Assembly (NCBI GenBank): GCA_017883135.1
Contig: JADGOE010000004.1
Location: forward strand, 1 to 64,000
Origin: Acidimicrobiales bacterium
Lineage (GTDB): Bacteria; Actinomycetota; Acidimicrobiia; Acidimicrobiales; RAAP-2
Reading direction: 5' to 3'
Length of the DNA stretch: 64,000 bases
Part shown: positions 61,191 to 64,000 of the stretch, one piece after another
Layout of the letters: every line of letters begins with the position of its first letter
How positions within the stretch are numbered: position 1 is the first letter of the stretch
Translations under genes and position numbers: made by a program
Notes under the pieces: model-generated
Told to the model about the DNA's origin: nothing
Seen by the model: the letters and a program-made list of their open reading frames with translations, nothing else
Databases searched by the model: none

Positions 61191-61943
61191 ATGCAATCGG
61201 TCGGTCGCCTGATCCCCCTGGAGGGAGCCTTCAACTTCCGCGACCTCGGTGGGTACGCGGGCGTCGATGGTCGGGCCACCCGATGGGGCCGGCTGTTCCG
61301 CAGCGACACCCTGCACGAGCTCACCCCCAACGATGTCGATGCACTCCGCTCGAAGGGTCTGGCCACGATCGTCGATCTGCGGACATCCCGCGAGCTGGTT
61401 CGGACCGGTAGAGGACCGCTCGAGCCGGAGCCGATCTACTACCGCCACCTCGCCGTGGTCCGCGAGGGCGAAGGGGATGCGGTGGTGGCACCGGCTCCTC
61501 GCGGAGACGACCTTGCCGACCGCTATCTCTGGTATCTGGAGGTCGGCCGCCAGGCGCTGGTCGACGCGCTCACCCTGTTGGGCGATCCGGCCAGCTTCCC
61601 GCTGGTCTTCCACTGCGCTGCGGGCAAGGACCGCACCGGGGTGCTGGCCGCGCTGGTGCTCGACATCCTGGGTGTGGAGCGTGAGGTCATCGTGGCTGAC
61701 TATTTGATCACTGCCGAACGGATGGAGCTGATCATGGGCCGCTACCGGTCCGACCCCGAGTTCGCGGCGAGGCTGGCCAAGGTGCCCGCCACGCGCTTCA
61801 GTGTCGAGGCCGGCACGATGGAGCGGTTCCTCGGTGGCCTGCACGATCGGTTCGGGGGAGCCTCTGCCTGGGCCACCGACGCCGGTGTACCGCCGGGATC
61901 GCTGGAGCGAATGGAAGAGCTCCTGCTCGCTTCGGCCGACTGA
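61191..61943 (+). CDS. PtpB-like tyrosine phosphatase
   Basis: The 250-residue protein starts MQSVGRLIPLEGAFNFRDLG, with the NFRDLGG motif of the PtpB/DSP-LipA class, GRLFRSDTLHELTPNDVDAL, IVDLRTSREL, and the active-site P-loop VFHCAAGKDRTGVLAALVLD (HCxxGKDR, Cys about 142, Arg about 148). It dephosphorylates phosphotyrosine and possibly phosphoserine or phosphoinositides. The C-terminal helical lid is present. The ATG 61191 is chosen for the domain start; GTG 61173 is in frame. Confidence 0.9.
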   Translation: MQSVGRLIPLEGAFNFRDLGGYAGVDGRATRWGRLFRSDTLHELTPNDVDALRSKGLATIVDLRTSRELVRTGRGPLEPEPIYYRHLAVVREGEGDAVVAPAPRGDDLADRYLWYLEVGRQALVDALTLLGDPASFPLVFHCAAGKDRTGVLAALVLDILGVEREVIVADYLITAERMELIMGRYRSDPEFAARLAKVPATRFSVEAGTMERFLGGLHDRFGGASAWATDAGVPPGSLERMEELLLASAD

Positions 61944-62045
61944 CGGGCGCCTGCTGCCTGCGTCGGCCGAGGCGGGCGGTGAGGACCCGCCGGCCCGCCC
62001 GGGGCCAGCCGTCCTGCGGGGCTCATCGCGCTCTACACTTCAGGT

Positions 62046-62645
62046 GTGGTCGCCTCCGTGTGGGTCCCGTTGCTGGCCGGAATGCTGCTGGTGCTCGGCC
62101 TGATGATGGCAGCGGTGGGCGTTGGTGCGTTCCTGCTCTGGCGCCTCACTCGTCGGAAGTGGCGGGCTTTCCGCTCGCACGGCGCCGTGGTGGGCGCCGT
62201 TGCCCTGTGGGAGGCCACCGCCACCGGTCGCGCGCGACGGGGGCCGTATCCGGCGACGGACATGCCCCAATGGGCTCCGCGCCGGGTCCGCAAGGAGATG
62301 TGGCGGGCGGTCGACCGGGCCGATGCCGCGGTCCGGGCCGCTGGCGACCTCGGCGCTCCGACTGCCGAGCTGCCGTCGCTCTGCCGGCGACTGCACGCCG
62401 CGGCAGTGGACCTGGACCGGGTGTTACGGGTCGATCCGGCCGGTGCGGTGCCGGTGGAGGTCTGCACCCAGGCGATCGATCTGATCGGGGCCGCGTCGGA
62501 CGTGCAACAGGCTGCGGTGGCCTCGGCCAGTGACGCCAGCGGTCAGCGCGTGAGCGGGCTTACTCGCGACGCGGTCCATGAGATCCAGCTGCTCGACGCG
62601 GGCCTGGCCTCGGCCCGGGCTGCGTTGCCCCACCCGCCACGCTGA
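62046..62645 (+). CDS. Membrane-anchored helical protein, unknown function
   Basis: From GTG 62046 the 199-residue product has one N-terminal membrane segment (LLAGMLLVLGLMMAAVGVGAFLLW region), a basic stop-transfer (RLTRRKWRAFR), and a cytoplasmic helical part with MWRAVDRADAAVRAAGDLGA, CRRLHAAAVDLDRVLRVD and DVQQAAVASASDASGQRVSG. No family is recognised. It lies 102 bases after the phosphatase gene and could share its transcript. Confidence 0.65.
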   Translation: MVASVWVPLLAGMLLVLGLMMAAVGVGAFLLWRLTRRKWRAFRSHGAVVGAVALWEATATGRARRGPYPATDMPQWAPRRVRKEMWRAVDRADAAVRAAGDLGAPTAELPSLCRRLHAAAVDLDRVLRVDPAGAVPVEVCTQAIDLIGAASDVQQAAVASASDASGQRVSGLTRDAVHEIQLLDAGLASARAALPHPPR

Positions 62646-62711
62646 GCCCGCGGTAGACGGGCGGTCACCCCTCAGGCCGGTATCCCATGTGCGCCCGGGG
62701 GCTCCGCCGGA

Positions 62712-63999
62712 TCAGTCAGCCGACCCCGACAGCACTTCGTCGATCGCCCCGGCCAGGACGTCCAGCCCATCGCCCAGCAGGTCCTCTTCGATGACCAACG
62801 GCGGGAGCAGTCGGATGACGTTGCCGTAGCTACCACAGGAGAGCACGACCACACCGGCCCGGTGGCAGGCCGAGGCGATGCGCTTGGCGGCCTCGGCGTC
62901 GGGCTCCTTGGTGCCCGGCCGGACCAGCTCCAGGGCCATCATCGCTCCGCGGCCCCGGACATCGCCGATACCCGGGTGCGAGGCCTGCAGCGGGCCGAGT
63001 CTGGCGGTGACGGTCTGCCCGATGCGTCGTGCCGCTTCCGCCAGGTCCTGATCCTTCATGGTGTCGATGGAGGCCAACGCCGCAGCGCATGCCACCGGAT
63101 TGCCCCCATAGGTCCCGCCGAGGCCACCGACATGCACGGCATCCATCAGGTCGGCGCGACCGGTCACCGCCGCCAGCGGCATGCCCCCGGCCAGGGCCTT
63201 CGCCGTGGTCATCAGATCGGGTACCACTCCTTCGAAGTCGCAGGCGAACCAGTCCCCGGTCCGGCAGAAGCCGGTCTGGACCTCGTCGGCAGCGAACACG
63301 ACGCCGTGGTCGCGACACCAGGCCGCCACTGCCGGAAGGAAACCGGTAGCGGGAACGATGAAGCCGCCCTCGCCCTGGATCGGTTCGATGAGCACGCAGG
63401 CCACACTGTCGGCGCCGACATGGCGTTCGATCTGTTCGATGGCCCGTTCCGCGGCCTGCTCGCCGGTCATTCCGTCGGGATCCCGATAGGGGTAGGACAT
63501 CGGGACCCGGTAGACCTCGGGTGCGAAGGGTCCGAACCTGTCCCGGTAGGGCATGTTCTTCGCGGTCAGCGACATGGTCAGGTTGGTGCGACCGTGGTAG
63601 GCGTGGTCGAATGCGATCACCGCTTGGCGTCCGGTGACGTGGCGGGCGATCTTGACGGCGTTCTCCACGGCCTCGGCACCGGAGTTGAACAGAGCGGTGC
63701 GCTTGGGTTCGCTGCCCGGAGCCAGCGTGTTGAGCGCTTCGCACACCGCGACGTACGCCTCGTAGGGACTGACCATGAAGCAGGTATGGGCGAATCGGCC
63801 GATCTGGGCCTGTACCGCGTCGACCACGGCCGGGGCGGCATGGCCAACGCTGACCACGGCGATCCCCGCGCCGAGATCGATCAGTGAGTTGCCGTCGACA
63901 TCGACCAGAATGGCCCCGGACGCCTCGTGGACGTAGACCGGAAGGACGGAGCTGACCGCGGGCGAGACTGCGGCCGAACGGCGACGGTCGAGCTCTTTG
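62712..63999 (-). CDS. gabT: Class III aminotransferase, 4-aminobutyrate aminotransferase (GabT)-like, partial
   Basis: The start lies beyond the right edge. The visible 429 codons hold most of the enzyme: VYVHEASGAILVDVDGNSLI, FNSGAEAVENAVKIARHVTG (phosphate loop), VIAFDHAYHGRTNLTMSLTA, VACVLIEPIQGEGGFIVPAT (Asp after the EP), VFAADEVQTGFCRTGDWFAC, and PDLMTTAKALAGGMPLAAVT with the PLP lysine. The pattern is that of GabT, which converts 4-aminobutyrate and 2-oxoglutarate to succinate semialdehyde and glutamate; related omega-amino-acid use is possible. Confidence 0.9.
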   Translation of the reverse strand, partial: KELDRRRSAAVSPAVSSVLPVYVHEASGAILVDVDGNSLIDLGAGIAVVSVGHAAPAVVDAVQAQIGRFAHTCFMVSPYEAYVAVCEALNTLAPGSEPKRTALFNSGAEAVENAVKIARHVTGRQAVIAFDHAYHGRTNLTMSLTAKNMPYRDRFGPFAPEVYRVPMSYPYRDPDGMTGEQAAERAIEQIERHVGADSVACVLIEPIQGEGGFIVPATGFLPAVAAWCRDHGVVFAADEVQTGFCRTGDWFACDFEGVVPDLMTTAKALAGGMPLAAVTGRADLMDAVHVGGLGGTYGGNPVACAAALASIDTMKDQDLAEAARRIGQTVTARLGPLQASHPGIGDVRGRGAMMALELVRPGTKEPDAEAAKRIASACHRAGVVVLSCGSYGNVIRLLPPLVIEEDLLGDGLDVLAGAIDEVLSGSAD

Positions 64000-64000
64000 G

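Noticed and set aside
1-64000. tRNA, rRNA or riboswitch genes
   Set aside because: I looked for cloverleaf ends, CCA-like acceptor patterns and conserved riboswitch cores in the intergenic gaps and saw none; most gaps are under 150 bases.

Overview
This 64 kb window is G+C-rich, gene-dense DNA that reads as actinobacterial. The evidence is many GTG/TTG starts, frequent 4-bp start/stop overlaps, an F420-type luciferase-like oxidoreductase, an HCxxGKDR phosphatase, an ECF sigma factor with a SnoaL-like tail, MMPL and RDD membrane proteins, and a recC-recB-recD operon. An acidimicrobial (Acidimicrobiia-like) lineage is my best guess; no rRNA or other marker is present to prove it. I found no tRNA, rRNA, CRISPR array or prophage.

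Layout. 1-2000: tail of a cysteine-synthase-like gene, a small monooxygenase-like gene without its own stop, a DUF1059 gene and an SDR, with an 8-bp tandem repeat between the last two. 2028-5435: SDR, dinucleotide-binding dehydrogenase and SnoaL-like genes in one leftward operon, divergent from a frameshifted TetR regulator and a 56-residue protein; one palindrome lies between the two overlapping promoters. 5630-9276: YjbQ, two surface or secreted enzymes (phosphodiester-glycosidase-like and CapA-like) and a putative lipoprotein. 9341-13660: M15-like peptidase, asparagine synthase, 3-methyladenine glycosylase, and a SIS-domain sugar isomerase.

13697-21683 is a leftward operon (ROK regulator, YtcJ-like amidohydrolase, amidohydrolase-2, six-hairpin-type glycosidase). 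Its last gene is cut by a complete 2111-bp IS1595-like element with 24-bp perfect inverted repeats and an 8-bp target duplication. The element carries a trypsin-like serine protease as a passenger next to the transposase. This is the most unusual object in the window.

21775-29577: secernin-like C69 hydrolase, flavin amine oxidase, class V aminotransferase, PdxH, acyl-CoA dehydrogenase, thioesterase and LLM oxidoreductase. 29586-39475: small or unassigned proteins, a COQ4-like gene with an in-frame stop, an FtsH-like protease, a lipoprotein, a frameshifted SigJ-like sigma factor coupled to a FAD oxidoreductase, and an RDD protein. 39917-48746: recC-recB-recD. 48806-56023: amidase, TrpB2, and a MarR-regulated heterodimeric ABC exporter. 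56085-64000: secreted esterase, aldehyde dehydrogenase, MMPL transporter, PtpB-like phosphatase, a membrane protein and a partial GabT-like aminotransferase.

Five genes look damaged (TetR, YtcJ-like, COQ4-like, sigma factor, monooxygenase-like), mostly by a single-base change in G/C-rich runs. This could be real decay or residual sequencing error. Only the IS-disrupted glycosidase is certainly a biological event.
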